DNA of 64,000 bases. It comes from Virgibacillus_N oceani_A (GTDB taxonomy: Bacteria > Bacillota > Bacilli > Bacillales > Amphibacillaceae). This document shows, one piece after another, positions 1 through 8,463 of this stretch. Under the pieces are notes generated by a model that was not told the origin of the DNA, did no database searches, and saw only the letters and a list, made by a program, of their open reading frames with translations. How positions within the stretch are numbered: the first letter of the stretch is position 1; every line of letters begins with the position of its first letter. The stretch is taken from NCBI GenBank assembly GCA_041521345.1, contig JBGOHB010000002.1; one strand, written 5' to 3'. The translations under genes and the position numbers were made by a program.

Positions 1-133
1 TCAAGAGATAGCTTAGATTCTAAATTACATGTGAAGTATCAATTTTATTTTCTCAAAAAATCAAATTTGAGAGAGCTGCTTTCCTGTTGTCTTTTTAGAG
101 CAATTTTCATAAGTGTTTTCATACAAATGTTAG

Positions 134-338
134 TTGAACGAATCGGGCCGTTACTGGCTGTTGGATCTCCCGCTTAGCATTTTCATGTTTCCTTCATGCT
201 TGAAGTAGGAGCCTTACGACGTACAGGACGTGCTAGTGCCGACAATGCCACAATTCTTTATGATGGGACGAGGAACTACTGTCCCGTAGTCCCAGGACGT
301 GGCGTTTTTGTCGGCCAGCCAGTTACACTGCGATAAAT
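134..338. repeat. Intergenic repeat family A, copy 1 (shortened)
   Basis: This stretch is nearly identical to 11754-11996 in the same orientation. It starts at TTGAACGAATCGGGCCG and ends at TTACACTGCGATAAAT. It lacks a 38-base internal segment present in copy 2; the missing part is bounded by the short direct repeat AGTCCCA, which suggests deletion by slippage. It contains nested palindromes, for example CTCCCGCTT pairing with AAGTAGGAG and GGGAC pairing with GTCCC. No open reading frame is conserved between copies, so it is a non-coding repeat of unknown role. Bases 1-133 and 339-526 show nothing recognisable. Confidence 0.85.
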
Positions 339-526
339 GGCGTAAAATTACCATGTTGGCCAGGTCGAAAGTGTTGGAGAGTCACTGTGGATCTCGTATG
401 GAACCCTGCATGTAATCCAGGTAAAATGAGCGGTAAGGCAAAAAATGCTTGGGTTCGATTGATTGAGCATTAGAAAAACTTAGCTTATCACTAAACTTTC
501 ATGGCGAAAGCCTTAATAACACTTAT

Positions 527-554
527 GCAGGTAAGAACGTTTTCTCTTACCTGC
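527..554 (-). terminator. Hairpin downstream of moaD
   Basis: A perfect 10-bp inverted repeat (GCAGGTAAGA / TCTTACCTGC) with an 8-base loop lies 21 bases past the moaD stop. There is no U-run on the minus strand, so it is either a weak terminator or an mRNA 3'-end stabiliser. Confidence 0.45.
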
Positions 555-575
555 CAAAAGCTGCTCCCTTTTGTG

Positions 576-809
576 TTATCCCCCGCTGACAGGCGGAATA
601 AAGGCCACGACATCTCCACGCTGCAAAACTGTTTCCTCGCCCACATACTCTTCATTAACAGCAATCATTGCTTTATCCAGGTTTTCCACCTGATATTTTT
701 CCAGCCAGGTTGATTTCAGTTCATGGACAGTAATATTTTCCACATCAAATGAGAGCTTATTTTCCCCGACTGCTTCCTGTAATTCTGCAAAAAACAAAAC
801 ATTAATCAT
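576..809 (-). CDS. moaD: Molybdopterin synthase sulfur carrier subunit MoaD
   Basis: A 77-residue ubiquitin-fold protein. MoaD carries the thiocarboxylate sulfur that molybdopterin synthase inserts into precursor Z. The sequence shows the family hallmarks: length near 80, a hydrophobic start (MINVLFFAELQE) and the C-terminal Gly-Gly needed for adenylation and thiocarboxylation (ends PPVSGG). The start is the ATG at 807-809 inside ATGATTAA, which overlaps the end of moaE by 8 bases, so translation is probably coupled. It is the last gene of a moaE-moaD group following mobB. The remaining cofactor genes (moaA, moaB, moaC, moeA) are not in view and may lie elsewhere. Confidence 0.9.
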   Translation of the reverse strand: MINVLFFAELQEAVGENKLSFDVENITVHELKSTWLEKYQVENLDKAMIAVNEEYVGEETVLQRGDVVAFIPPVSGG

Positions 810-1293
810 CGGATATTTCCACCTCTCGCGGCAAATCATTTTTATATGACGTTGTTTCCAATTGATCTCCTATCCAAAGCTCCCCGTCTTCCCAATGCTC
901 TTTTTTCCAGATTGGAACGATTTCCTTAATCCGTTCAATGGCAAAGCTGCTTGCTTCAAATGCGTCGTTGCGGTGCGGAGTAGAAACAGCAATAACAACC
1001 GCTATATCAGAAATATCCAGTTTTCCAACCCGATGGGCAATGGCACACGCAGTATTTCCCCATTTTCTTTCTATTTCTTCGCCAATTTGTGCGAGCTTTT
1101 TTTCTGCCATTGGCTTGTATGCCTGATATTCCAAATACAATGTCCGTTTGCCATTCGTGAATTCACGCACTGTACCGATAAACGTACTTATGGCTCCTGC
1201 TTCTCTCCTGGTCACCTTTTCAACGACATCGTTAATTTCTATTGGCGCTTCTGTAATCCAAAAATCCTTGATCACGTGGTATGTATCCCTCAT
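802..1293 (-). CDS. moaE: Molybdopterin synthase catalytic subunit MoaE
   Basis: A 163-residue MoaE that binds MoaD and transfers two sulfurs to precursor Z. Family motifs are clear: AGAISTFIGTVREFTNG near the N-terminus, LEYQAYKPMAEKKL, the IAHRVGKLDI block and VPIWKKEHW with the active-site lysines. The start is uncertain. The ATG at 1291-1293 follows AAAGGAG by only 2 bases, and a TTG at 1312-1314 in the same frame would add seven residues. The homologous region begins at DFWITEAP in either case. The gene overlaps or abuts mobB upstream and overlaps moaD downstream, so all three are probably one transcript. Confidence 0.9.
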   Translation of the reverse strand: MRDTYHVIKDFWITEAPIEINDVVEKVTRREAGAISTFIGTVREFTNGKRTLYLEYQAYKPMAEKKLAQIGEEIERKWGNTACAIAHRVGKLDISDIAVVIAVSTPHRNDAFEASSFAIERIKEIVPIWKKEHWEDGELWIGDQLETTSYKNDLPREVEISDD

Positions 1294-1300
1294 TTCTCCT

Positions 1301-1819
1301 TTAATCACCTGCAATTAGGGAGGCAATTTCCGGCAGTTTTTCGTCCACTTTTTCCATCAGGAAAGTTTTTTTATCAGCTGGCAGAGGAATATCCTTATCC
1401 CAGGAAACAACTGCGATAATGTTAGACAGTTCCAATAGAGCTTTATCTTCCTTATTTCTTATGATAATGATTTTTGGATAATCTGCCTGTTTAAAGCCTT
1501 CTAGTAAAAGGATATCAATCGGCATGAATGTGTACAACGAAATCAGCTTCTCCAGTGGATAAGCCGATACATCCGCTATAGATAGCTGAAGCTGTTTTTC
1601 TCCCTGAACTGCACTTATGCTTGAACCTGCCTGCAGGTGTTTAAAGCTGTCTGTACCATGCACATGCTTTGGCTCCCCGCCATGGCCATGATGCTTTAAA
1701 GTGCCGATTTTATGATTTTGTGCAGTAAAGTAGTTGATTATCTTTTCCATCAGCGTTGTTTTTCCGGTGTTTTTATACCCGACGATTTGGCAAATAGAAA
1801 AAGTCTGTTCAGATTCCAT
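1301..1819 (-). CDS. mobB: Molybdopterin-guanine dinucleotide biosynthesis adapter protein MobB
   Basis: A 172-residue P-loop protein. MobB is a GTP-binding accessory factor for attaching GMP to molybdopterin. The Walker A motif GYKNTGKTT is at about residues 14-22, followed by TLKHHGHGGEP, typical of MobB, and a Walker B-like DILLLEGFK near residue 105. It leads the mobB-moaE-moaD group with no gap to moaE. Its presence suggests that at least one host molybdoenzyme uses the bis-MGD form of the cofactor (inference). Confidence 0.9.
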   Translation of the reverse strand: MESEQTFSICQIVGYKNTGKTTLMEKIINYFTAQNHKIGTLKHHGHGGEPKHVHGTDSFKHLQAGSSISAVQGEKQLQLSIADVSAYPLEKLISLYTFMPIDILLLEGFKQADYPKIIIIRNKEDKALLELSNIIAVVSWDKDIPLPADKKTFLMEKVDEKLPEIASLIAGD

Positions 1820-1863
1820 ATTTACTCCTCTTTTCCAACATTGATGTTAGAAAATGATTATGC

Positions 1864-1900
1864 AAAAAAAGGTTAATTCATCCCTTATGAATTAACCTTT
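1864..1900 (-). terminator. Intrinsic terminator after yitW
   Basis: A 14-bp perfect stem (AAAGGTTAATTCAT / ATGAATTAACCTTT, loop CCCTT) is followed on the minus strand by seven T residues (1864-1870). It lies directly downstream of the yitW stop codon. Confidence 0.85.
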
Positions 1901-1906
1901 CCTTTA

Positions 1907-2218
1907 TTAATCTGGAATACCTAAAGCAATCTTTGCATAGCGGGACATTTTTTCTTTACCCCAAGGCGGATCCCAGACAATGTTTACGTCTATTTCTTTA
2001 ATATCAGGAATATCAGCAAGTGCATGACGGACATCCTGCTCGATATGGCCTGCAAGCGGACAGCCCATTGCAGTTAATGTCATTGTCACGGTACAAAGGC
2101 CATTATCATCTAAATAAACATCATATATCAAACCTAAGTTAACAATATCGATACCCAATTCAGGGTCTATAACGTTTTCAAGGGCACCCATCATATTTTC
2201 TTTTAATGCTTCATCCAT
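1907..2218 (-). CDS. yitW: Iron-sulfur assembly factor of the MIP18/SufT family (YitW-like)
   Basis: A 103-residue DUF59 (MIP18) domain protein. Members help mature Fe-S proteins. Visible motifs are VIDPELGIDIVNLGLIYDV, the conserved LTAMGCPLA with the functional cysteine at about residue 53, and the C-terminal VWDPPWGKEKMS. The gene has an AAGGAGGGAAG-type ribosome binding site and a strong terminator. B. subtilis has the same family next to yitV and yitU, as here, so the assignment rests on both sequence and neighbourhood. Confidence 0.88.
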   Translation of the reverse strand: MDEALKENMMGALENVIDPELGIDIVNLGLIYDVYLDDNGLCTVTMTLTAMGCPLAGHIEQDVRHALADIPDIKEIDVNIVWDPPWGKEKMSRYAKIALGIPD

Positions 2219-2292
2219 GAATCTTCCCTCCTTCTTTCTCTTATCTATATTTAAACATATTTTCTTATTTTTTTAAATGATATTACTCACAC

Positions 2293-3054
2293 TTATAGAT
2301 GTTTTTGAAACCAATGAACTGTTTCCTGTATCGCATGCCGGCTAACTTTATGGTCTTGATAGGATTCCTTTACAAAATGGATATGCTCCTTGTTTTGATA
2401 AAGCCTTGCGATATCTTCATAAAACGTATAGGAATGATCAAATGGCACGACCGCATCATTTTCTCCATGCCAGAATAATAGCGGCCTGTTGTCCAGTTTT
2501 TCCGGCTGGAGGGATAAATCATACTGCTGCAGTTTTTCATATAATTCCTCGATCATTTCCTCCGTTACAGGCAGGTTGCCTGCTTTTCTAAAGCTGTCAA
2601 CCAATGTTTTTGCATAAGTAGTAATTTTTGGCGAACCCATCAGGATTGCTGCTGTTTTAATCCATGGATATGTTGCCAGCGCTGCAGAAGTGGTGATACC
2701 ACCCATACTCGTTCCAGCTATGCCAAAACGGTCATTCAATATCAATTCCTTTTCGTCCAATTCTTTTTTTATACGCTCAAGTTCATTTACATTATTCATT
2801 ACGATGTTCCAAAAAGAAACCTGCTTTTTTTCTTTAGAAACTTCCATTTCCCTCACGCCATGGTATTGACTGTCAGGAAGAATTACTCTGTACCCTTTAT
2901 CCGCCAGCAAATAGGCGATTGGCAGATTATGCTCCTTGGCACTCGTAAACCCATGAAAATAGACCACTGTTGGCAATGACTCTTTTTCCTTTGTTGTTTC
3001 TACTACATGTAAAACCGGAATCTCGTTCAGTTGTTGTTCAAATATGCCGATCAT
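2293..3054 (-). CDS. yitV: Alpha/beta hydrolase (YitV-like esterase)
   Basis: A 253-residue serine hydrolase of the prolyl-oligopeptidase/dienelactone type. The oxyanion motif YFHGFTSAKEH is near residue 30, the nucleophile elbow GTSMGG is near residue 115, and a late GENDAVVPFDHS segment carries the probable catalytic Asp. The catalytic His is likely in the SRHAIQETVHWF tail. The start at 3054 (MIGIFEQQ) has AAAGGAG 7 bases upstream; an upstream in-frame start is less well supported. It is divergent from yitU, as expected for the yit cluster. The substrate is unknown. Confidence 0.85.
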   Translation of the reverse strand: MIGIFEQQLNEIPVLHVVETTKEKESLPTVVYFHGFTSAKEHNLPIAYLLADKGYRVILPDSQYHGVREMEVSKEKKQVSFWNIVMNNVNELERIKKELDEKELILNDRFGIAGTSMGGITTSAALATYPWIKTAAILMGSPKITTYAKTLVDSFRKAGNLPVTEEMIEELYEKLQQYDLSLQPEKLDNRPLLFWHGENDAVVPFDHSYTFYEDIARLYQNKEHIHFVKESYQDHKVSRHAIQETVHWFQKHL

Positions 3055-3223
3055 CGTTTTTCTCCTTTGTTCGCTTTTACCCATATGAAAAAATTATCTG
3101 TAACCTTTCTTTCATAATATCATTTTACTTTCTTATTCATCCATTTTGCAACTAATGTAAAGGAAAAATTACTTTACATCATCGCTGTTCCCCTATAAAC
3201 TGTTGTCTAACGAGGTGAGAAAA

Positions 3224-4057
3224 ATGGAAAACAAAAGACATTTAATTGCTTTAGATCTGGATGGCACGCTTTTAACAGATATGAAACTGATTAGTGAGCG
3301 TACGAAAGAAACCGTACTAACAGCAATGGAACAAGGACATATTGTAGTGATAGCCACCGGCAGACCACACCGGGCCAGTATTGGCTTTTACGAAGCACTT
3401 GGATTAAATACGCCGATGGTTAACTTTAACGGGGCATTAATCCATCATCCGAGAGATAATAAGTGGGATGCCCTGCATAATCCAATGCCAATAAGAACCG
3501 CCCGCAAGATCATCGACGCCTGCTATGAAATGAACGTAAACAATATCCTGGCTGAAGTCCTGGATACGGTCTATTTGGATCAGTTTAATCAGCAAATCAT
3601 TGATATTTTTCAATCGATGCCGGATGAATCCCCTTTTAAAATCGGAAATATAAAAAACAACTTGTCCGAAGACCCTACTTCCATTTTGATTCATCCAAAA
3701 GAAAACCATATCAGGGAGCTCCGAAGTCATTTAGATGATTTTCATGCAGAGCTGATCGAGCACCGGAAATGGGGTGCACCATGGAACATCATTGAAATTG
3801 TTAAAAAAGGCATGAATAAAGCTGTAGGATTGCATAAAATCGCCAAATACTTTGACATCCCCCCGGAACGCATTATTGCTTTTGGAGATGAAGACAACGA
3901 CTTGGAAATGATCGACTATGCAGGAGTCGGTGTAGCCATGGGAAATGCCATTGATGAACTTAAATCAGTTGCCAAACATGTCACAGATACGAACGAAGCA
4001 AATGGCATCGGGAATTTCCTTGAACAGTATCTATACCTTAAAGTGAAGTCATTTTAA
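3224..4057 (+). CDS. yitU: HAD superfamily (Cof-type) phosphatase YitU
   Basis: A 277-residue Cof-like HAD hydrolase. Motif I is DLDGTLL at residues 10-16, motif II is ATGRP near 44-48, the motif III lysine precedes the C-terminal part, and motif IV GDEDNDLEMI is near 224. In B. subtilis, YitU-type enzymes dephosphorylate 5-amino-6-(5-phospho-ribitylamino)uracil in riboflavin synthesis; the same role here is inference. The start at 3224 is fixed by GAGGTGAG 6 bases upstream. A strong terminator follows at 4198-4228. The gap 4058-4364 holds only that terminator and upstream sequence of the next gene. Confidence 0.87.
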   Translation: MENKRHLIALDLDGTLLTDMKLISERTKETVLTAMEQGHIVVIATGRPHRASIGFYEALGLNTPMVNFNGALIHHPRDNKWDALHNPMPIRTARKIIDACYEMNVNNILAEVLDTVYLDQFNQQIIDIFQSMPDESPFKIGNIKNNLSEDPTSILIHPKENHIRELRSHLDDFHAELIEHRKWGAPWNIIEIVKKGMNKAVGLHKIAKYFDIPPERIIAFGDEDNDLEMIDYAGVGVAMGNAIDELKSVAKHVTDTNEANGIGNFLEQYLYLKVKSF

Positions 4058-4197
4058 AAATCACAAATTATCCCCCTAAATAAATCACCAAGTTTTAACA
4101 GGAAAATTAGCTCGGCTGCTCTAATCCAATTTAAACGGTTTTCCTTAACTATTTCCCAAAAGTTTCATGCTATAGCATTGCTGTAATAATTCATACT

Positions 4198-4228
4198 AAA
4201 AGTGAACGTAAAATACGTTCACTTTTTT
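4198..4228 (+). terminator. Terminator of yitU
   Basis: The stem GTGAACGTA / TACGTTCAC, extended by A-T pairs, has a 3-base AAA loop and is followed by TTTTTT on the plus strand. Confidence 0.85.
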
Positions 4229-4364
4229 CACGGATAAGAAATAATTAGTGAAAAGCAGGTTAATTCACTGCAGTTTCAGTGATGAGACGGTTAGCCAGAC
4301 CTAGCAAGATTTTTTCTAACTGCCTGATAAGCGATATTTTAGTCCATGTGAAGGAGGAATCATC

Positions 4365-4514
4365 GTGGGAAAAAAGAGTAAGTCGAAACGATTTAGTCAA
4401 CAGAGCGCTGATTCTATCAAGAAGCATGATGAACGATTTCCCTACAGATCAACGTTTTCCGATGCGGAGCGTAAGAGTGGGGAAGCAGATAACCATACTG
4501 TAGGAGGGTTTTAA
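4365..4514 (+). CDS. Small basic hydrophilic protein, 49 residues
   Basis: It starts at GTG 4365 with a perfect AAGGAGG seven bases upstream and reads VGKKSKSKRFSQQSADSIKK onward to a TAA at 4512-4514. The composition is Lys, Ser, Arg and Asp rich with no hydrophobic core, like many small spore or stress proteins of Bacillaceae. I do not recognise the family. The last codons contain GGAGGG, which doubles as the ribosome binding site of the next gene at 4516, so the two are a coupled pair. The strong signal and coupling argue that it is real. Confidence 0.65.
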   Translation: MGKKSKSKRFSQQSADSIKKHDERFPYRSTFSDAERKSGEADNHTVGGF

Positions 4515-4515
4515 G

Positions 4516-4722
4516 TTGGAAAACAATAATAATAACCTGTTTCAACAGGCCAAAGACGCTGTCACAAACTTAATGAATAACCAGAACAATCAAGCAAATG
4601 CCCAGGATCAACAAGCTGTACAAAATGCCATTCAAGCTGCCTATAATGAGGCTACACCTGAAGAAAAGCAGCAATTACAGCAACTGGAGAATCAATTGAG
4701 ACAGCAAAACGAAATGCAATAA
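4516..4722 (+). CDS. DUF3813-like small protein (YitR-type)
   Basis: A 68-residue Asn/Gln/Ala-rich helical protein starting at TTG 4516 (GGAGGG 7 bases upstream). The N-terminal NNLFQQAKDAV resembles DUF3813 proteins such as B. subtilis YitR, which belongs to the same gene neighbourhood. The rest, including a TPEEKQQLQQLENQLRQQ helix, is low complexity. Cytosolic; function unknown. It ends in a strong terminator. Confidence 0.55.
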   Translation: MENNNNNLFQQAKDAVTNLMNNQNNQANAQDQQAVQNAIQAAYNEATPEEKQQLQQLENQLRQQNEMQ

Positions 4723-4797
4723 CCTCTGCACCCTTGATGTTAATGTAATTTCTCATTTCATTTGTTGATGAAACGGTTTTACCACTGATACAAGGGT

Positions 4798-4831
4798 AAG
4801 ACTGCCTTCTTTTTTGAAGGCAGTCTTTCTT
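4798..4831 (+). terminator. Terminator of the DUF3813-like gene
   Basis: A perfect 12-bp stem AAGACTGCCTTC / GAAGGCAGTCTT with a T6 loop is followed by TCTTTC on the plus strand. Confidence 0.85.
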
Positions 4832-4928
4832 TCATTTCTCTCCGTTCCCTAAAATTCGGTATAATTCCTTTTTTAATGATGCTATTTCTGCTAATATAGG
4901 GATGAGTAGACATAAGGAGGTTTTAAAT

Positions 4929-5192
4929 ATGGGAATTCGCGCTGAAGCGACACCAAACCCAAATGCTTTAAAATTCACAGCAGATAAACTGATTTTCGAA
5001 GGTACGAACAGCATTTCAGTTATGCCCGGGGATAAAAGTGAACATGAGATTTTAAATGACCTGATGAAACTTGAAGGTGTGGACAACGTTTTCGGATACC
5101 AAAATTTTATTACCGTGAATAAACTTTTTGGAGTAGAATGGGATGATTTGACACCTAAAGTAGAAGAGGTATTTGAAAAACACGGGTACTGA
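4929..5192 (+). CDS. Scaffold protein Nfu/NifU N-terminal domain protein
   Basis: An 87-residue protein made of the Nfu N-terminal domain alone. The hallmark is RAEATPNPNALKF at residues 4-16, followed by LEGVDNVFGYQNFITVNK. No CxxC Fe-S binding module (NifU C-terminal) is present, so it cannot itself hold a cluster in the usual way and may act in partner binding. The start at 4929 is chosen because AAGGAGG lies 8 bases upstream. It sits in the same chromosomal block as SufT-like YitW, which is suggestive of Fe-S biology (inference). Confidence 0.8.
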   Translation: MGIRAEATPNPNALKFTADKLIFEGTNSISVMPGDKSEHEILNDLMKLEGVDNVFGYQNFITVNKLFGVEWDDLTPKVEEVFEKHGY

Positions 5193-5251
5193 TCTACATA
5201 GAATGCAGGCCAATCCAGTTTATACTTTCCTGATTCAGCACAGGATAATAG

Positions 5252-5287
5252 AGAGACACATGTGTATTTTTCGGTGTCTCTTTTTTT
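5252..5287 (+). terminator. Terminator of the Nfu-like gene
   Basis: The stem AGAGACAC / GTGTCTCT is followed by T7 on the plus strand. The rest of the gap to 5560 contains only scattered GTGACC/GGTCAC words and an imperfect ACTCGG...CCGAGT hairpin near 5465-5500, with no gene seen. Confidence 0.75.
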
Positions 5288-5560
5288 GCGTTTACCGGCA
5301 GATTGTATTTTTATTTACCTTGTAATAATTGGTGTATCTTTATTACAATGAAGGCTAATTATCGGGAATATGGGGGTAAGATAATTCTTTCTCTCGGATA
5401 AAGCTCACCCTTCCCAGATAAGTTAAAGGAATTATATGTGACCTTGCATAACATAAAGATGGTCACTCGGACACTTAAAGACGTTATACGTGACCGAGTA
5501 TTACCTTCCCCTGCACTTTCGGACGTTTAGAACCCCTTTATCAACCGCTGGACAAACTGC

Positions 5561-5962
5561 CTATAAATCCACTGGAATATGGTTTGGATTAATCATATCC
5601 CCTTCACTATTTTTTCCGTATAATACTATGATGGGCGGCTCTTCGTTATTTGCATAGTTCTCTGTTAAATCCAGTATAATCTCAAAGTTGCTCCAGTCAG
5701 ACTGAGATTCCTCCAGACCCATGTGGGTCTCTTCAATAATTACGTTTCCCTCTTCTTCCACCCTATAATAAAATTCATCAGATGCAGTGCTTGCTTCTCC
5801 GGTTACTTCCACTTCCAAGTCCTCGACTTCCACTTCCACATTCCTCAGATTAACCGAACCTGTTCGATCCGTTTCAGACGCATTTTCATCAATAGTTTCT
5901 CCAGTATCTCCACAAGCTGCTAAAAACAGTACCGTAATGATGATCAAATTTAAATACCTCAT
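5561..5962 (-). CDS. Lipoprotein with Gmad2-like immunoglobulin-type domain
   Basis: A 133-residue predicted lipoprotein. The signal peptide MRYLNLIIITVLFLAAC ends in an LAAC lipobox, so the mature protein is anchored in the membrane outside the cell. An acidic linker follows, then a domain with the Gmad2 pattern (VTGEAS..EFYYRVEEEGN near the middle, SDWSNFEI, and the terminal NPNHIPVDL). Gmad2 is known from spore-germination-related proteins. The start at 5962 has AAAGGAG 8 bases upstream. The domain call is from pattern memory and is moderate. Confidence 0.6.
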   Translation of the reverse strand: MRYLNLIIITVLFLAACGDTGETIDENASETDRTGSVNLRNVEVEVEDLEVEVTGEASTASDEFYYRVEEEGNVIIEETHMGLEESQSDWSNFEIILDLTENYANNEEPPIIVLYGKNSEGDMINPNHIPVDL

Positions 5963-5975
5963 ACTGTTATCTCCT

Positions 5976-6818
5976 TTAATCTCTTCTAAACAAACCATAT
6001 ACTCCTGTTGTCTGTACCACATTTGTAAATGCATTTGGATCTATCTCATATACAATCCGTTCTAAATCGTATAATTCATAGCGTGTTATAACAAGGTATA
6101 ACATATGTTTATCTGATTGTGTATAAGCACCTTTGACAGGTAATATTGTAATTCCTCGTACCATTGTCTGATGGATCGCTTTCTGCAATTCATCCGCTTC
6201 ATGTGTAATAATCATTGCCGTAACTTTTTCATGACGAGTATGAATGGCATCAATGACACGGGTCGTTACATATAACGTGAGTAATGTGTACAACGCATTC
6301 TCGGGTTCATACAGGATACCTGCCAATGCAATGATAATGGAATTTAAAATCATAAAATATGTTCCAATCGGTTTATCCTTCATGCGTGATAATATCATTG
6401 CCACTATATCCATACCGCCTGTAGAAGCACCGATTTTCAACGTCAGTCCGACTCCAATTCCCGCAAGCACACCGCCGAATACCGCATTAAGTATAATGTC
6501 TTCAGACAAGGCGATGACCGGCAGCAGTTCCAGAAATAATGTAGTAAACATAACAGAAATGCTACTGTAAACGGTAAAACCTTTGCCAACTTTCATCCAA
6601 CCTAAAATAGCTACAGGTATGTTAAATAAAGCAAGAAAGATTCCCGTGCTAATGCCGATTCCCAGAACGTCGTAGAAAAAACTTGAAGTCAACTGGGCAA
6701 ACCCGGTAAAACCACTTGCATAAACATTTGCACCTATCAAGAAAAAATTTAGTGAAATCGCATTTAATAACGCCCCAAACATAACGCCGGCAATCCGTTT
6801 TGCCTCGATTAGAAACAT
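5976..6818 (-). CDS. yitT: YitT family membrane protein
   Basis: A 280-residue protein with five or six membrane segments in the first 170 residues (DUF161/YitT_membrane) and a soluble C-terminal DUF2179 domain (TAMIITHEADELQKAIHQ... to RRD). DUF2179 resembles small-ligand sensor domains, and the family is thought to be a transporter or regulator of unknown substrate. The start at 6818 is supported by AAAAGGAGG 6 bases upstream. Several YitT paralogues exist per genome, so the exact symbol rests on adjacency to the DegV gene and the yit block. Confidence 0.8.
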   Translation of the reverse strand: MFLIEAKRIAGVMFGALLNAISLNFFLIGANVYASGFTGFAQLTSSFFYDVLGIGISTGIFLALFNIPVAILGWMKVGKGFTVYSSISVMFTTLFLELLPVIALSEDIILNAVFGGVLAGIGVGLTLKIGASTGGMDIVAMILSRMKDKPIGTYFMILNSIIIALAGILYEPENALYTLLTLYVTTRVIDAIHTRHEKVTAMIITHEADELQKAIHQTMVRGITILPVKGAYTQSDKHMLYLVITRYELYDLERIVYEIDPNAFTNVVQTTGVYGLFRRD

Positions 6819-7059
6819 ATTTTACCTCCTTTTCCTACATGAGTTGCACTAATGAAGACAGTTCCATATCCTGAGTTTTCACTTATCCCGTTAAAAACAA
6901 ACCTGATTCCAGACAGGTAGAACTATCATATAATACACCTAATACCTTAAAGTGCAACCTAAATTTAACAAAATGTGATTTTTTACAATGAGACATATGA
7001 ATTATACAGATGAAAAAGTTATATACTTTAAAATCTGCTAAATAATCATGCAATATGCT

Positions 7060-7088
7060 TTGACTATCTTTATAACTAGCTTTAAACT
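7060..7088 (+). promoter_or_regulatory. Candidate sigma-A promoter of the degV-type gene
   Basis: TTGACT (7060-7065), a 17-base spacer and TAAACT (7083-7088), located 34 bases before the start codon. Confidence 0.5.
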
Positions 7089-7121
7089 AAAAGAAACATA
7101 TAAAAAAGAGGGTGAGAAAAA

Positions 7122-7979
7122 ATGACGGTTAAAATAATAGCAGATTCTGCTTGTGATTTATCAACTACACATTATAACGAATATGATATTGAAATGATAC
7201 CATTAACTGTTCACCTAGATGATAAAGAATACAGAGACGCCATCGATATCGATCCAAAAACCGTTTATGATGCGATGAGAGAAGGCGCTATGACAAAAAC
7301 ATCCCAGGTTACGCCGCAGACATTTAAAACAGTTTTTACTTCCTACGCCAAGGAAAATAAGCCATTTGTTTACCTTGCCTTTTCTTCTGAACTATCAGGT
7401 ACATATCAATCAGCAAAAATGATGGAACAGGAAGTAAAGGAAGAATATCCGGATGCAGATTTTGAAGTGATTGACACAAAATGTGCTTCGATCGGATATG
7501 GACTTGTTATCCTGCATGCAGCAAAACTGGCCAAGCATGGAGCAACGCTTGAAGAAATAGCAGTATCAGGAACCAAACATGCCAAAAACATGGAGCATAT
7601 TTTTACTGTAGATGACCTGGAATATCTAAAACGCGGGGGGCGGGTGAGTAAAACTGCAGCCTTTGTAGGTTCGCTCCTCAAAATTAAACCACTTCTTCAT
7701 GTCGATGAAGGAAAGCTGATTCCGCTGGAAAAAATTAGAGGATCCAAAAAAGTATTGTCAAGAATGCTGGAAGTTATGGAAGAAAGAGGGACAGACTTCA
7801 AAAACCAGACAATCGGAATCAGTCATGGTGATGATCTGCAAAGAGCGGAACAATTGGCAGAAATGATCAGGGAAAAATTCGGAACAGATGACATCCTTAT
7901 AGAAATGGTCGGCTCGGTCATCGGCGCTCATTCCGGTCCCGGAACTATTGCTTTATTTTTCTTAAATAATACGGACTAA
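7122..7979 (+). CDS. yitS: DegV family fatty acid-binding protein (YitS-like)
   Basis: A 285-residue DegV protein. DegV/FakB proteins bind an acyl chain; FakB types present it to the kinase FakA. The fold signatures are the N-terminal IADSACDLS, the MTKTSQVTP loop with the ligand-contacting Thr/Ser, SSELSGTYQSA, and EYLKRGGRVSKT, with IGAHSGPGTIALFF at the end. The start ATG 7122 follows GAGGGTGAG. B. subtilis YitS is a DegV protein in the same cluster as YitT. A terminator follows. Confidence 0.87.
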   Translation: MTVKIIADSACDLSTTHYNEYDIEMIPLTVHLDDKEYRDAIDIDPKTVYDAMREGAMTKTSQVTPQTFKTVFTSYAKENKPFVYLAFSSELSGTYQSAKMMEQEVKEEYPDADFEVIDTKCASIGYGLVILHAAKLAKHGATLEEIAVSGTKHAKNMEHIFTVDDLEYLKRGGRVSKTAAFVGSLLKIKPLLHVDEGKLIPLEKIRGSKKVLSRMLEVMEERGTDFKNQTIGISHGDDLQRAEQLAEMIREKFGTDDILIEMVGSVIGAHSGPGTIALFFLNNTD

Positions 7980-8024
7980 TGAATAAAGTGCTGAAAAAGC
8001 TTGGTGAATGCAATACACCCCAGA

Positions 8025-8056
8025 CCTGACCCGCATTATTGGGTTGGGTTTTTTTA
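8025..8056 (+). terminator. Terminator of the degV-type gene
   Basis: CCTGACCC pairs with GGGTTGGG (two G-T wobbles) across an 8-base loop and is followed by T7 on the plus strand. Confidence 0.75.
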
Positions 8057-8220
8057 TCCCTTCCCCGCAAAATTGTCCTTTTTTCGTCATATTTTTAATA
8101 AATTTTGATGACTATTACCTTACTATGGATTGCATTTTCCCGGAATAAATAGCATATCCAATTGTTTTTATTCATAGTTATAGAGCAGGGGTTGTACAAA
8201 ATATACGGGAGGGGTACAAG

Positions 8221-8409
8221 ATGCAAATAAGTGAGTTGGTCCATACTTATCAAAATGATTGCAACCATACACCTGACTCAGTGAATGACCTTTTGGATTA
8301 TTATCAAAAAAAATACATTATCGGTGACATTGATGTTATCTATTACAGAGAGATTTACATGTTTTTGAGTAAACAAGGTGCTATTTCCGCACATGAAAAC
8401 GTGTCTTAA
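8221..8409 (+). CDS. YppF-like small protein
   Basis: A 62-residue helical protein (MQISELVHTYQNDCNHTPDS...). The pattern of a conserved N-terminal helix, VNDLLDYYQKKYI and a YYREIYMFLSKQGA helix resembles the YppF family of Bacillus, whose function is unknown. The GGGAGGGG ribosome binding site is 5-9 bases upstream and a strong terminator follows, so it is an independent gene. The family call is moderate. Confidence 0.55.
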   Translation: MQISELVHTYQNDCNHTPDSVNDLLDYYQKKYIIGDIDVIYYREIYMFLSKQGAISAHENVS

Positions 8410-8428
8410 GAAAATTAATCAAGATTTT

Positions 8429-8463
8429 GCAGTTTTTGACAAAAGAACAAAAACTGCTTTTTT
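8429..8463 (+). terminator. Terminator of the YppF-like gene
   Basis: A perfect 10-bp stem GCAGTTTTTG / CAAAAACTGC is followed by T6 on the plus strand. Confidence 0.85.

Noticed and set aside
862..1419. 185-residue plus-strand frame across moaE and mobB
   Set aside because: Antisense to two conserved genes and Phe/Cys-rich, as shadow frames usually are.
5430..5500. Riboswitch in the gap between the Nfu-like and lipoprotein genes
   Set aside because: Only a weak imperfect hairpin and scattered GTGACC words; no recognisable aptamer core and it lies at the 3' side of both flanking genes.
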